A stretch of 64,000 bases of DNA from Chromatiaceae bacterium (lineage in GTDB: Bacteria > Pseudomonadota > Gammaproteobacteria > Chromatiales > Chromatiaceae), in the NCBI GenBank assembly GCA_024235315.1, contig JACKMP010000001.1, positions 310,001-374,000 of the forward strand, written 5' to 3'. Positions 25,302-33,339 of this stretch are shown here, piece after piece. The translations under genes and the position numbers were made by a program. Every line of letters starts with the position of its first letter. Positions within the stretch are counted from its first letter, which is position 1. Below the pieces are notes generated by a model. The model did no database searches and was not told the DNA's origin. It saw nothing but the letters and a program-made list of their open reading frames with translations.

Positions 25302-27206
25302 CTACCGAAAAAATGCCAGCACCTGCTCGAGCTCGCGCGTGCGGGCGAACGGTGGCATGGCGTCGAGAAAGACCTGGCCATAGCCCTTCTTCAGCAACCG
25401 CGGGTCGCACAATACCAACACACCGCGGTCGGTGACGTCGCGGATCAACCGCCCGGCGCCCTGCTTGAGCGCTATCGCCGCCTGCGGCACCTGGTGCTGC
25501 ATGAACGGGTTGCCACCGTGCCGCCTGACTGCGTCGAGGCGTGCCTGCAGCACGGGGTCACCGGGAGAGGCAAACGGCAGTTTGTCGATGACTACCACCG
25601 ACAGGGCCTCGCCACGGACATCCACGCCTTCCCAGAAACTCGCGGTACCGAGCAGCACCGCATTGCCGTGCTCCACGAAACGCTCCAGCAGTTCGGCCTT
25701 GGGCGCATTGCCCTGGACCAGCAGCGGAAACGTCAGATGCTCGTGCAGCAGGTCCGCAGCCTCGCGCAGTGCACGGTGACTGGTGAACAGCAGAAAGGCG
25801 CGGCCGGCACTCGCCTCGACGATCGGCAGCACCAGATCCACGACCGCCCGGGTGTAACCGGGGTCGCTGGGTTGCGGCATGCCACGCGGCACATACCACA
25901 GTGCCTGGTTCGGGTAGTCGAACGGGCTGTCCCACTTGCAGGTCAGCGCATCATCGAGGCCGAGTTGCCGCTGGAAGTGTTCGAAACTGTCACCGACCGC
26001 CAGGGTTGCCGAGGTGAAGATCCAGGCCGCCGGATGGCGTTGCATCTGCAGCCGAAACACATCGGCGACATCCAGTGGCGTGCTGTTCAGGCGCAGGCTC
26101 TGCGGGTGCGTCTCGAACCAGCGGATCGCGTCGGCTTCCTGTTCGGGGCTGACCAGTTCGTCGATCTGCCGGCCGAGCCCCTCGCAGCGCGCCAGACAGG
26201 CGTCCAGTCCCTTGCCGCGTCCCTGAATGGCCTCGAGCATCCCGTGCAGATCACCCAGGCGCTCACGGCAGTCGCACAACGCCTGTGTCACCTCGGCGTC
26301 ATTCTCGATCTCGTTCCAGGGCCCGCGCCGCAGTGCCTGACCGAACGCCAGGCGCAAGTCGCGTGCTGCCTTGGAAACGACGTCGAGCTGCTCCAGCAGC
26401 TTCGGCAGGTCGCCGGCCTCGCGATGGTACTCGGCCTGGGTATCGCGCATCAGGTCGAGGATCTGCCGCGTGCTCACTGTGGTGCCGAAAAAATTGCTCG
26501 CTACTTCCGGCAGCTGGTGGGCCTCATCGATAAGGAACGCATCGGCCGCGGGCAGGAGCTCGCCGAACCCGTCGCCCTTCAGTGCAAAGTCGGCGCACAG
26601 CAGGTGGTGATTGACCACCACCACGTCGGCCTCCTGGGCACGCCGCCGCGCCTCGACCAGGTGGCAGCGGCTCCAGTCGCTGCACTCCTGGCCCAGGCAA
26701 TTGTCCGTGGTCGAGGTGACGAGTGGCCAGATTGCGGCGTCCTCGGGGACATCGCCCAGCTCACTGATGTCGCCGCGATCGGTGCGAGCCGACCAGTCAC
26801 GCACCTTGAGCAGCCAGCGCAGGTCTTCGCGGCGGTGGCCGCGTGCGTCCAGCATCGCCGATTCCATGCGGTGTATGCACAGGTAGTTGGCCCGCCCCTT
26901 GAGCAGCGCGACTCTGGCCGGGCTGGCCATCGCCTCGCGCAGACGCGGAAGGTCACGCAGGAACAGCTGGTCCTGCAGGTTGCGGGTGCCGGTGGAGATG
27001 ATCACCTTCTGGCCGGACAGCAGCGCCGGTACCAGGTAGGCAAAGGTCTTGCCGGTACCGGTGCCGGCCTCGGCTATCAGGGTGCCGCCCTGCTCGAGCG
27101 CGTCGGCCACGGCCTCGGCCATGTCCAGTTGCTGTGATCGATACGCGAACCCGTCGATCGAACGTGCCAGCAAACCATCGGGACCGAGTACTTCGGCGAT
27201 TTCCAT
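25302..27206 (-). CDS. yoaA: ATP-dependent DNA helicase YoaA/DinG family
   Basis: This 634-residue XPD/DinG-like superfamily 2 helicase has a Walker A AEAGTGTGKTFAYL near residue 45 and a DEAH box (FLIDEAHQLPE) near residue 230. Four cysteines lie between (one in YLCIHRM, three in NCLGQECSDWSRC), placed to bind the 4Fe-4S cluster of this family. The motif VI region (QGAGRLIR) is near the C terminus. YoaA unwinds DNA 5' to 3' and acts in damage tolerance with the polymerase clamp-loader subunit HolC. YoaA rather than DinG is preferred from length (DinG is about 715 residues). It is followed by the small 165-residue gene's end with a gap of about 10 bp. Confidence 0.87.
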   Translation of the reverse strand: MEIAEVLGPDGLLARSIDGFAYRSQQLDMAEAVADALEQGGTLIAEAGTGTGKTFAYLVPALLSGQKVIISTGTRNLQDQLFLRDLPRLREAMASPARVALLKGRANYLCIHRMESAMLDARGHRREDLRWLLKVRDWSARTDRGDISELGDVPEDAAIWPLVTSTTDNCLGQECSDWSRCHLVEARRRAQEADVVVVNHHLLCADFALKGDGFGELLPAADAFLIDEAHQLPEVASNFFGTTVSTRQILDLMRDTQAEYHREAGDLPKLLEQLDVVSKAARDLRLAFGQALRRGPWNEIENDAEVTQALCDCRERLGDLHGMLEAIQGRGKGLDACLARCEGLGRQIDELVSPEQEADAIRWFETHPQSLRLNSTPLDVADVFRLQMQRHPAAWIFTSATLAVGDSFEHFQRQLGLDDALTCKWDSPFDYPNQALWYVPRGMPQPSDPGYTRAVVDLVLPIVEASAGRAFLLFTSHRALREAADLLHEHLTFPLLVQGNAPKAELLERFVEHGNAVLLGTASFWEGVDVRGEALSVVVIDKLPFASPGDPVLQARLDAVRRHGGNPFMQHQVPQAAIALKQGAGRLIRDVTDRGVLVLCDPRLLKKGYGQVFLDAMPPFARTRELEQVLAFFR

Positions 27207-27215
27207 CAGCAGGAC

Positions 27216-27713
27216 TCAACCGGCCTGATTGTCCCAGACTCCGTCGTAACGGCCGTTGACCCGGTCCCACACCAGTTCGCCGACGATTTTGAAGCGGGCA
27301 ACCGACATGGCCCCGCGCTTGGAACGGCCGCTGCTGGAGGAATCGACAAAGTCTTCCAGGTCTTCGCGCAAGGCCTCGTAGATCTCGTAGGGTTCGTAGT
27401 CCTCGTCCATCAGCACCAGGATGACCGCGTCCCACTGCTGATTGACCTTGAGCTGGCCGATGCGCTCGCCGCCCTTGGTCTCGTCGAAGATGGTGCGACT
27501 CTTGATCTGCACGCGACGACCGGTCGCCGGATCGACCGCATCCCAGCCCGCATCCTGGCTGGCCTTGGGTTCGAGCCCGAGCAGACGCACCGCATCGTGT
27601 TCGGCGATCTCACTGCTGATCCCAGGCAGCGGTTTGCCCATCGTGCGGCGATACTCTGCCGCCAGCTGGCGGGCTTGCGCGATCAGTTTGTCAGCGGCAT
27701 AGGGGTTGCTCAC
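27216..27713 (-). CDS. Conserved hypothetical protein with nuclease-like Asp...QIKSR motif
   Basis: This 165-residue cytosolic protein has an N-terminal helical part (ADKLIAQARQLAAEYRRTMGK), then GWDAVDPATGRRVQIKSRTIFDE. That arrangement (Asp, short hairpin, Gln-Ile-Lys) resembles the core of PD-(D/E)XK folds. A following VNQQWDAVILVLMDEDYEPYEIYEA strand-helix fits the same fold. I know of similar hypothetical proteins but no established role, so a nuclease activity is only a suggestion. It lies directly upstream of yoaA on the same strand with about 10 bp between them and may be co-transcribed in a DNA-repair context. Confidence 0.6.
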   Translation of the reverse strand: MSNPYAADKLIAQARQLAAEYRRTMGKPLPGISSEIAEHDAVRLLGLEPKASQDAGWDAVDPATGRRVQIKSRTIFDETKGGERIGQLKVNQQWDAVILVLMDEDYEPYEIYEALREDLEDFVDSSSSGRSKRGAMSVARFKIVGELVWDRVNGRYDGVWDNQAG

Positions 27714-27814
27714 GCGGGCGCTACTCTCGGTTTGGTCGCACCGATTCTATACCGAAGCAGGAAAATACTTCAGACGCGTTGCCGACCGAGCGCCGGTGTG
27801 CCGCCGAGGTGCAT

Positions 27815-28099
27815 TCAGTCGCCGGGTGGGTTCCAGTATCCGAAGGACTGTGCCGGCGGCCGGCTGGCCTCCTGCTCGCGCTGGGTGAGGTCGTCGCTCA
27901 CGTGCCTGGCGAAGGCGCACAGATCATCCATCAGGGCATTGCGGTCGGCCGCCGCCATCCCCCGCTGACTGCCGAGCATGTATCCCATTACTGCCGCGAG
28001 ATACTGCAGTATCAAGCCCTGGTCCGCGTCCGGCTGCTGGCGCAGCACTGCCTGTTGAATGTCTTCGAAGAGTTGTGAAGAAAGCTGGATATCAGCCAT
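27815..28099 (-). CDS. Small hypothetical protein
   Basis: This 94-residue acidic cytosolic protein (MADIQLSSQLFEDIQQAVLR...) is predicted mostly helical, ending in a Pro/Gly-rich tail (SFGYWNPPGD). The ATG at 28099 has a strong AGGAGGT ribosome site, which supports it as a real gene over the longer upstream frame. No family is recognised. It lies between the 165-residue unknown and the LpoP-like lipoprotein on the same strand. Confidence 0.6.
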   Translation of the reverse strand: MADIQLSSQLFEDIQQAVLRQQPDADQGLILQYLAAVMGYMLGSQRGMAAADRNALMDDLCAFARHVSDDLTQREQEASRPPAQSFGYWNPPGD

Positions 28100-28155
28100 G
28101 CGTACCTCCTGTCGGTGATCGTTGGTCGCGGTGACACCCGCCGCCCGGAACGGCA

Positions 28156-28731
28156 TCAACGCAATGCCGCCGCCTGTCGTTCCGCCTCCCGTGCACCGAC
28201 GTCGTCTCCGAGCGCACGGCGTGATTGAGCGATCAGGCGCCAGTTTTCGCTGCGCAGCCCGCGCTCGTCCGCCTTGGCCAGCGCGTTCGACTTGGCCGCC
28301 AGCTGCAGCACGAGTTCATGACGCTGCTGCGCCATCCGCACCCCGGCCAGCCGCTGCCACAGCAGTGCATCGTCCGGTGTGATGCGCAACGCGCGCTCCA
28401 GGCTCACCGTGGCGGCATCGAGATCGCCGCTGCGTTGCTGATCCTCGGCGCGCCTCAGCAGCACGGCCACGGCACGATTCGGTTGTGCCCTGGCGATCTG
28501 CGGTTCGGCCGGCGGCGAATAGGCAGCAATCTGTGTATCTGCGGTGACCGTGGCAGACGCGGGCGCTGCAACCGTACCGCGCGCTTCTTCGACCCTGGCG
28601 GGCCGATCCGACCGACTGAGCCCTCCACAGCCGGAAAGCACCAGCCCCGCGGCAAACACGACCGCCACCAGCACGGCACGTACGCTGTTTGCCAGCGCCC
28701 GGCCGGTGTGATTCGACGTCGATCTCGCCAT
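28156..28731 (-). CDS. TPR lipoprotein, probable PBP1B activator (LpoP-like)
   Basis: This 191-residue protein has a lipoprotein signal (VVFAAGLVLSGCGG; lipobox with Cys near residue 34), a disordered Pro/Ala-rich linker and a C-terminal tetratricopeptide region (VAVLLRRAEDQQRSGDLDAATVSLERALRI, then VRMAQQRHE). It begins 13 bp after the mrcB stop. This matches the arrangement of LpoP in Pseudomonas, an outer-membrane TPR lipoprotein that stimulates PBP1B. The assignment rests on architecture and neighbourhood, not on close sequence match. Confidence 0.72.
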   Translation of the reverse strand: MARSTSNHTGRALANSVRAVLVAVVFAAGLVLSGCGGLSRSDRPARVEEARGTVAAPASATVTADTQIAAYSPPAEPQIARAQPNRAVAVLLRRAEDQQRSGDLDAATVSLERALRITPDDALLWQRLAGVRMAQQRHELVLQLAAKSNALAKADERGLRSENWRLIAQSRRALGDDVGAREAERQAAALR

Positions 28732-28744
28732 TGTCCCGGCAAGA

Positions 28745-31081
28745 TTAGTTGAACAGCTCACGCAATAAACCCCCCAAACCCCGTTGTTCGTTTTCGCTGC
28801 AGTCGGCACGCGTCTTCGGTTGCGAGCCGGCGATATAGGGAAACGCGATCGCGCCTGCACAGCCATCGGCCGAGAGTCGCCCTGCCGCATCCACCCAGTG
28901 ATATTCGACGCCGGGCGGCGCCGCCAGCTGCAGCGTCTGATTTTCGATGCCGCGCATCAGGTCGGCCCATACCGGGAGAGCACCGCTGGCGCCGGTGAGT
29001 CCGGTCGGCGCGTTGTCGTCGCGACCAACCCAGGCAACCGCGACGTGATCAGCTGAAAACCCGGCAAACCAGCTGTCGCGCAAATCGTTGGTGGTACCGG
29101 TTTTGCCGGCGACCTGCAGCCTCTGAGGCAGCAGCTGACGCAGTGCGGCAGCGGTCCCCGATTCGGTGACCTCGACCAGGTTGCGGGTCAGCAGGAACAC
29201 TGCCGCCGGGTCGGCCGCCTGAGTCACTGTCAGCGGATAGCGCTGCAGTGGTTGCTGATTCGTGTCGAGGACCGCACGAATGGCACGCAGCGGCGAATGA
29301 AAGCCGCCGGCCGCCAGACTCTGGTAGACCTGGCTGACTTCGAATGGCGACAGCGACAGCGCACCGAGCAGCAATGACGGGAACGCATCGATGTCACGCT
29401 CGACGCCGAGCGCGCGCAGTGTAGAGATCACCGGCTTGAGCCCGACCTGCATCCCCAGGTTCACTGTGGCGAGGTTGAGTGACCGCGCCAGGGACTCGTG
29501 CAGCGCCACCGTGCCGTGGACCTTGCGGTCGTAGTTCTGGGGCTGCCAGCGCTGCCCACCCGGCAGCGTCATGTCGACAGGCTTGTCTTCGATCGGCGTG
29601 CTCAGGGTGAACTGCTCCGGACGCGACAGCGCCGCCAGGTAGACGGCCGGCTTGACCAGCGAACCGATCGGCCGCACTGCGTCCAGCGCGCGATTGAAAC
29701 CGACATACCCGGGGTCGCGGTCGGCCACCAGTGCCTGCACCTCGCCGTCCTGCGCGGAGGCCACGACCAGGGCGCCCTGCAGGCTGCCACGCTCTATTCC
29801 ACGCGCCTTTTCGATGACATCGAGGCGCTTGCCGAGCGCACTGGAGGCCTGCTGCTGGATCCAGGGGTCGAGCGTCGTAAAGATGCGCAACCCTTCGGAA
29901 GTCAGATCCTCTTCGCGATAATCCCGTCGCAACTGGCGCCTGACCAGTTCGACGAAACCCGGGACGCGCTGACTGTTCAGGGTGCCCGCCTCGGTGACCC
30001 CCAGCCCCTGACGTATTGCCGCGTCGGCGTCGGCCTGGTCGATGAAACCCTGCGCCAGCATCTGTCCGATCACCAGGTTGCGCCTTTCCAGCGCACGTTG
30101 CGGATGTCGCCGTGGGTTGTAGAACGATGCCCCCTTGACCAACCCGACCAGCAACGCCGCCTCGTGCAGGCGCAACTCGCTCAATGGCCGGTTGAAATAG
30201 AAATAGGCACCCAGACCAAAGCCATGGATCGCACGGCCACCTTCCTGGCCAAGGAAGATCTCGTTGGCATAGGCCTCCAGAATCTCGTCTTTGCTGTAGC
30301 GGGCATCGACCATCAGGGCCATCAGCGCTTCGTTGGCCTTGCGCCACAATGAGCGCTCGGGAGTCAGGATGAAATTCTTGACCAGCTGCTGGGTCAGTGT
30401 GCTGCCGCCCTGGACAGCCTTCCCGGCCTGCAGATTGGCCAACAGCGCGCGCGCTATCCCGCGCAGATCGACCCCGCTGTGCTCGAAAAAGCGCCGGTCC
30501 TCGACCGCCAGCAGGCCGTTGACCAGATGGTCGGGCAGGTCCTCCCTCTTCACCAGGACACGATCCTCGTTGTGCGCCGGATAGATACTGCCGACCAATG
30601 CCGGTTCGAGGCGCAGCAGGTCGATCTCGGCACCACCGCGCTCGCCACGGATCCGTGCGACTGAGCCGCCGCGGATGTCCACCAGAACCGATTGTCCGGC
30701 CTCCCTGCCGTCCCAGAAAGTGAAGTCACGGATGTGGATGGCGAAACGCTCGCCACTCTGTGCCCATTGCGCCGGGCCGGAGACCTTGGTGACTTCGCGG
30801 TAGCCAAGGAATCGCAATTCGGCCTTCAGCTGCGCGGCGGAGATGCCGGCCCCCGCATACAAATCGAGTGGCCGGGCGAAGATCTGCGCCGGTGCGGCCC
30901 AGCGCTGGCCGTCGAATTTCACCCGTACCGTCTTGCCCAGGTACACGGAATAGCCGAGTACCACCAGCGCGGCCAGCACCACCATGGCGGTCAGCGGCTT
31001 CCACCAGCTCCACCTTGTGGCCCGGCGCTTGCGTGTCGTGCGGCGACGCCGCGCAGGCTGCTTTCTCTTTCGGGTGGCCAT
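28745..31081 (-). CDS. mrcB: Bifunctional penicillin-binding protein 1B
   Basis: This 778-residue inner-membrane peptidoglycan synthase has a basic cytoplasmic start (RKRKQPARRRRTTRKRR) and a single membrane anchor near residues 30-50. A UB2H-like region and a family-51 glycosyltransferase follow (EDRRFFEHSGVDLRGIARALLAN, GGSTLTQQLVKN). The transpeptidase has the catalytic SxxK in GSLVKPAVYL near residue 465 and a KTGTT motif near residue 665. It polymerises lipid II and crosslinks glycan strands. It is followed by its probable LpoP-like activator and is divergent from a diguanylate cyclase. Length is typical and the gene is intact. Confidence 0.95.
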   Translation of the reverse strand: MATRKRKQPARRRRTTRKRRATRWSWWKPLTAMVVLAALVVLGYSVYLGKTVRVKFDGQRWAAPAQIFARPLDLYAGAGISAAQLKAELRFLGYREVTKVSGPAQWAQSGERFAIHIRDFTFWDGREAGQSVLVDIRGGSVARIRGERGGAEIDLLRLEPALVGSIYPAHNEDRVLVKREDLPDHLVNGLLAVEDRRFFEHSGVDLRGIARALLANLQAGKAVQGGSTLTQQLVKNFILTPERSLWRKANEALMALMVDARYSKDEILEAYANEIFLGQEGGRAIHGFGLGAYFYFNRPLSELRLHEAALLVGLVKGASFYNPRRHPQRALERRNLVIGQMLAQGFIDQADADAAIRQGLGVTEAGTLNSQRVPGFVELVRRQLRRDYREEDLTSEGLRIFTTLDPWIQQQASSALGKRLDVIEKARGIERGSLQGALVVASAQDGEVQALVADRDPGYVGFNRALDAVRPIGSLVKPAVYLAALSRPEQFTLSTPIEDKPVDMTLPGGQRWQPQNYDRKVHGTVALHESLARSLNLATVNLGMQVGLKPVISTLRALGVERDIDAFPSLLLGALSLSPFEVSQVYQSLAAGGFHSPLRAIRAVLDTNQQPLQRYPLTVTQAADPAAVFLLTRNLVEVTESGTAAALRQLLPQRLQVAGKTGTTNDLRDSWFAGFSADHVAVAWVGRDDNAPTGLTGASGALPVWADLMRGIENQTLQLAAPPGVEYHWVDAAGRLSADGCAGAIAFPYIAGSQPKTRADCSENEQRGLGGLLRELFN

Positions 31082-31253
31082 CAGGACGTTACGAACCGCC
31101 TTCGCAAATCAGGGGCTGCGTAGCATTTCGCACCCGGTACTGAAAGCGAAGGAGCTGCGTCGCAAAACGGGCATTGCCAACCGCCATGCTCAAGGATTCC
31201 CCGGCGTATGCCGATGTTGCATCAATAGGATCAAAAGGTTAGGACGCCGACAC

Positions 31254-32789
31254 GTGCAACTTTCCATAGGCAAGCTTGCTACTGTACTGATTGCGCTGCT
31301 GATCACGGCCACGTTCGTGACCACCGCTGCCGGCTTGTACGTGCTGCAGGACAACTTCAGGACGATCGAGAACCAGTTCGACGCGGAGGCACATGATAGC
31401 GTGCGCAGCGCCGCATTGGCGATCCGCAACCAGATCCGCTTCTACCAGGGCATCCTGCAACTGATTTCGCGCAATCCCGACGTCAGCAACCTGCTCGCAT
31501 TCGGCGAACACGAGGACATCGTGCAGTGGTCGGTCACGGTCGGACGCCTGCTGCCCGGGACGCTCGGTACAGCGCTGGCATCGCCACAGGGTGTCGTGTT
31601 CGGCGACCCGCTGGAGCTGCGCGTCGGTGCTGCCTGCCAGCGCGACATGCAGCACTTCGCCGCCGGTGGCGCGATCGACTATCCGCTGCTGCACAGCGAT
31701 GTCGAGGGTTTCGAGCACTTCGACCTGCTGACCCGGGTCTCGTTGCCGTCGAGCGAATCGGCAGGCACATTGTTCGTCAGCTTTCGCCTCGACATCCTAA
31801 AAGACATCCTCGACGGCATGTCTTTTCAGGGTGACCGTTTCGTTCTGCTCGATGGCCATGCCCAGGAAAGACTGCAAATCGGCGTCCCGGCGGCACAGCA
31901 GCGGACAGCGAGCTACCGGGTGAAGGTGCCGGACACCACCTGGGAACTTATCCTTCACAGGCCGCTGCCCGCGAGCAGCAACTACTTCGCCGACCTGGTT
32001 GTCGCGGATCTGGCGATCCTGATCGCGGTCTCGATTCTGATGATTTCTGTCGCGCGCACCACCTACGCGCGCTTCTCGGCAGACATGGCCCGCGTGCACA
32101 CCGCCCTCGAGGATGTGCTGCAGGGCCGGTACCGGCGCCCGGAGAAGCCGCCGGCCATCAAGGAGGCAGGCATCCTGATGGCAGACATCGAGCACCTGGC
32201 GCTGAAGATCCAGGATCAGAGCCAGGAGCTGCGGCAGCAGTCGCTGTCCGATCCGTTGACCGGTATCTTCAACCGGCGCTATTTCGACCTGATGCTGGCG
32301 CACCTGCACGAGCAGTCGCGCCGCCGACGACCGTCGACGCTGGTGGTGATAGACCTCAATGACTTCAAGCAAGTCAACGACGAATTCGGTCATGCGGTGG
32401 GCGACCTGGTATTGCAGGAGACAGCCGGCTTCCTGCTCTCGCGGGTGCGCGCGACCGACATCGTCGCCCGGCTCGGCGGCGACGAATTCGCGCTGATCCT
32501 CACGAACATGGCGGGCGATCGTCTCGAGGAATGGCTCATCGGCCTCATCCACGATCACGACCACCGTCTGCTCGAAACACACGACCCGCCCCTGCCGCTG
32601 TGCCGGCTCAGTGTCGGTGCGGCACAGATCGATGCGCACATCTACCCGCAGCCAGCCGATGCCTTCAGCGCCGCTGACAGCACGATGTATGGCATCAAGC
32701 AGCGCAGGGATATCCGCCACAGCCGCTTCGCCATCGCCAGAGACACCAGCAGGGCTGCCGCGGTCACATTGCTAATGGACGCGCTGTAA
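31254..32789 (+). CDS. Membrane-bound GGDEF diguanylate cyclase with periplasmic sensor
   Basis: This 511-residue protein has transmembrane helices near residues 8-28 and 248-268 enclosing a periplasmic sensor domain of about 220 residues, a short linker, and a GGDEF domain (DPLTGIFNRRYF, then RLGGDEFALIL at about 406-416). An RxxD inhibitory site (RATD) precedes the GGDEF loop, so feedback inhibition is likely. The GTG at 31254 is chosen because the hydrophobic N terminus starts right after it and AGGA lies upstream. Its last 26 bp overlap the convergent sortase gene, an unusually tight tail-to-tail arrangement. The signal sensed is unknown. Confidence 0.82.
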   Translation: MQLSIGKLATVLIALLITATFVTTAAGLYVLQDNFRTIENQFDAEAHDSVRSAALAIRNQIRFYQGILQLISRNPDVSNLLAFGEHEDIVQWSVTVGRLLPGTLGTALASPQGVVFGDPLELRVGAACQRDMQHFAAGGAIDYPLLHSDVEGFEHFDLLTRVSLPSSESAGTLFVSFRLDILKDILDGMSFQGDRFVLLDGHAQERLQIGVPAAQQRTASYRVKVPDTTWELILHRPLPASSNYFADLVVADLAILIAVSILMISVARTTYARFSADMARVHTALEDVLQGRYRRPEKPPAIKEAGILMADIEHLALKIQDQSQELRQQSLSDPLTGIFNRRYFDLMLAHLHEQSRRRRPSTLVVIDLNDFKQVNDEFGHAVGDLVLQETAGFLLSRVRATDIVARLGGDEFALILTNMAGDRLEEWLIGLIHDHDHRLLETHDPPLPLCRLSVGAAQIDAHIYPQPADAFSAADSTMYGIKQRRDIRHSRFAIARDTSRAAAVTLLMDAL

Positions 32790-33339
32790 CCACGTAGCGC
32801 AGGGGCGTGCCCGGATAGAGCCCATCGAACGGGTAGCAGGTCAGCAGGCGAAGCTGCTCGTCGGCCAGCGGGTCGAGCAGGCCCACGTCGGACTCGTGGT
32901 GGACCGCGGTCCCCGACACCGTGTAGCATCGGGTCGCCCCGTCATCCGACTCCAGCAACAGCAGATCGCCATCGTGCAGATCCCTGAGCCAGCGAAAATG
33001 GGTGTCGCGGTGACCGCTGATCACGATGTTGCCATGCGCGCCCGGCAACGCCGAGCCGGCGACGTGGCCCGGGCCGAATGCAAGCACCCGCCCGCTGGCG
33101 CCATCCAGCACCACCTGCGTGACGTCCAGGCGCGGCTGGCGCAGGCGTGCCAGCGGACGCATATCGGCGGCCGGCCAGGGTGCCGCAGCGGCCTTCCCCG
33201 CCAGCCGTCGCTCCCACGCCCGATCGAGCAACCGCTGGGCCAGCCAGGCCTTCGCCGGTATATAGGCACCGTACGACAGCAGGCCGATGCCACCGACGAG
33301 CGCCAGCAACGCCAGCCGGTATCGCCACGCGGCACTCAT
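32764..33339 (-). CDS. Class GN sortase of the proteobacterial dedicated sortase system
   Basis: This 191-residue sortase has one N-terminal membrane segment (LALLALVGGIGLLSYGAYI). The catalytic triad is His in ISGHRDTHF (near 120), Cys in LLTCYPF (near 170) and Arg in TPLRYVVTA. Sortases cleave a C-terminal sorting motif and transfer the protein to a target. This dedicated Gram-negative type serves a single substrate, encoded just upstream here (4-bp ATGA overlap). The ATG at 33339 is used because the long open frame upstream of it is low-quality and overlaps the target gene. Confidence 0.87.
   Translation of the reverse strand: MSAAWRYRLALLALVGGIGLLSYGAYIPAKAWLAQRLLDRAWERRLAGKAAAAPWPAADMRPLARLRQPRLDVTQVVLDGASGRVLAFGPGHVAGSALPGAHGNIVISGHRDTHFRWLRDLHDGDLLLLESDDGATRCYTVSGTAVHHESDVGLLDPLADEQLRLLTCYPFDGLYPGTPLRYVVTARPLAM

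Noticed and set aside
25281..27137. A 618-residue plus-strand frame opposite yoaA
   Set aside because: It is antisense to the helicase with intact motifs and carries no recognisable domains.
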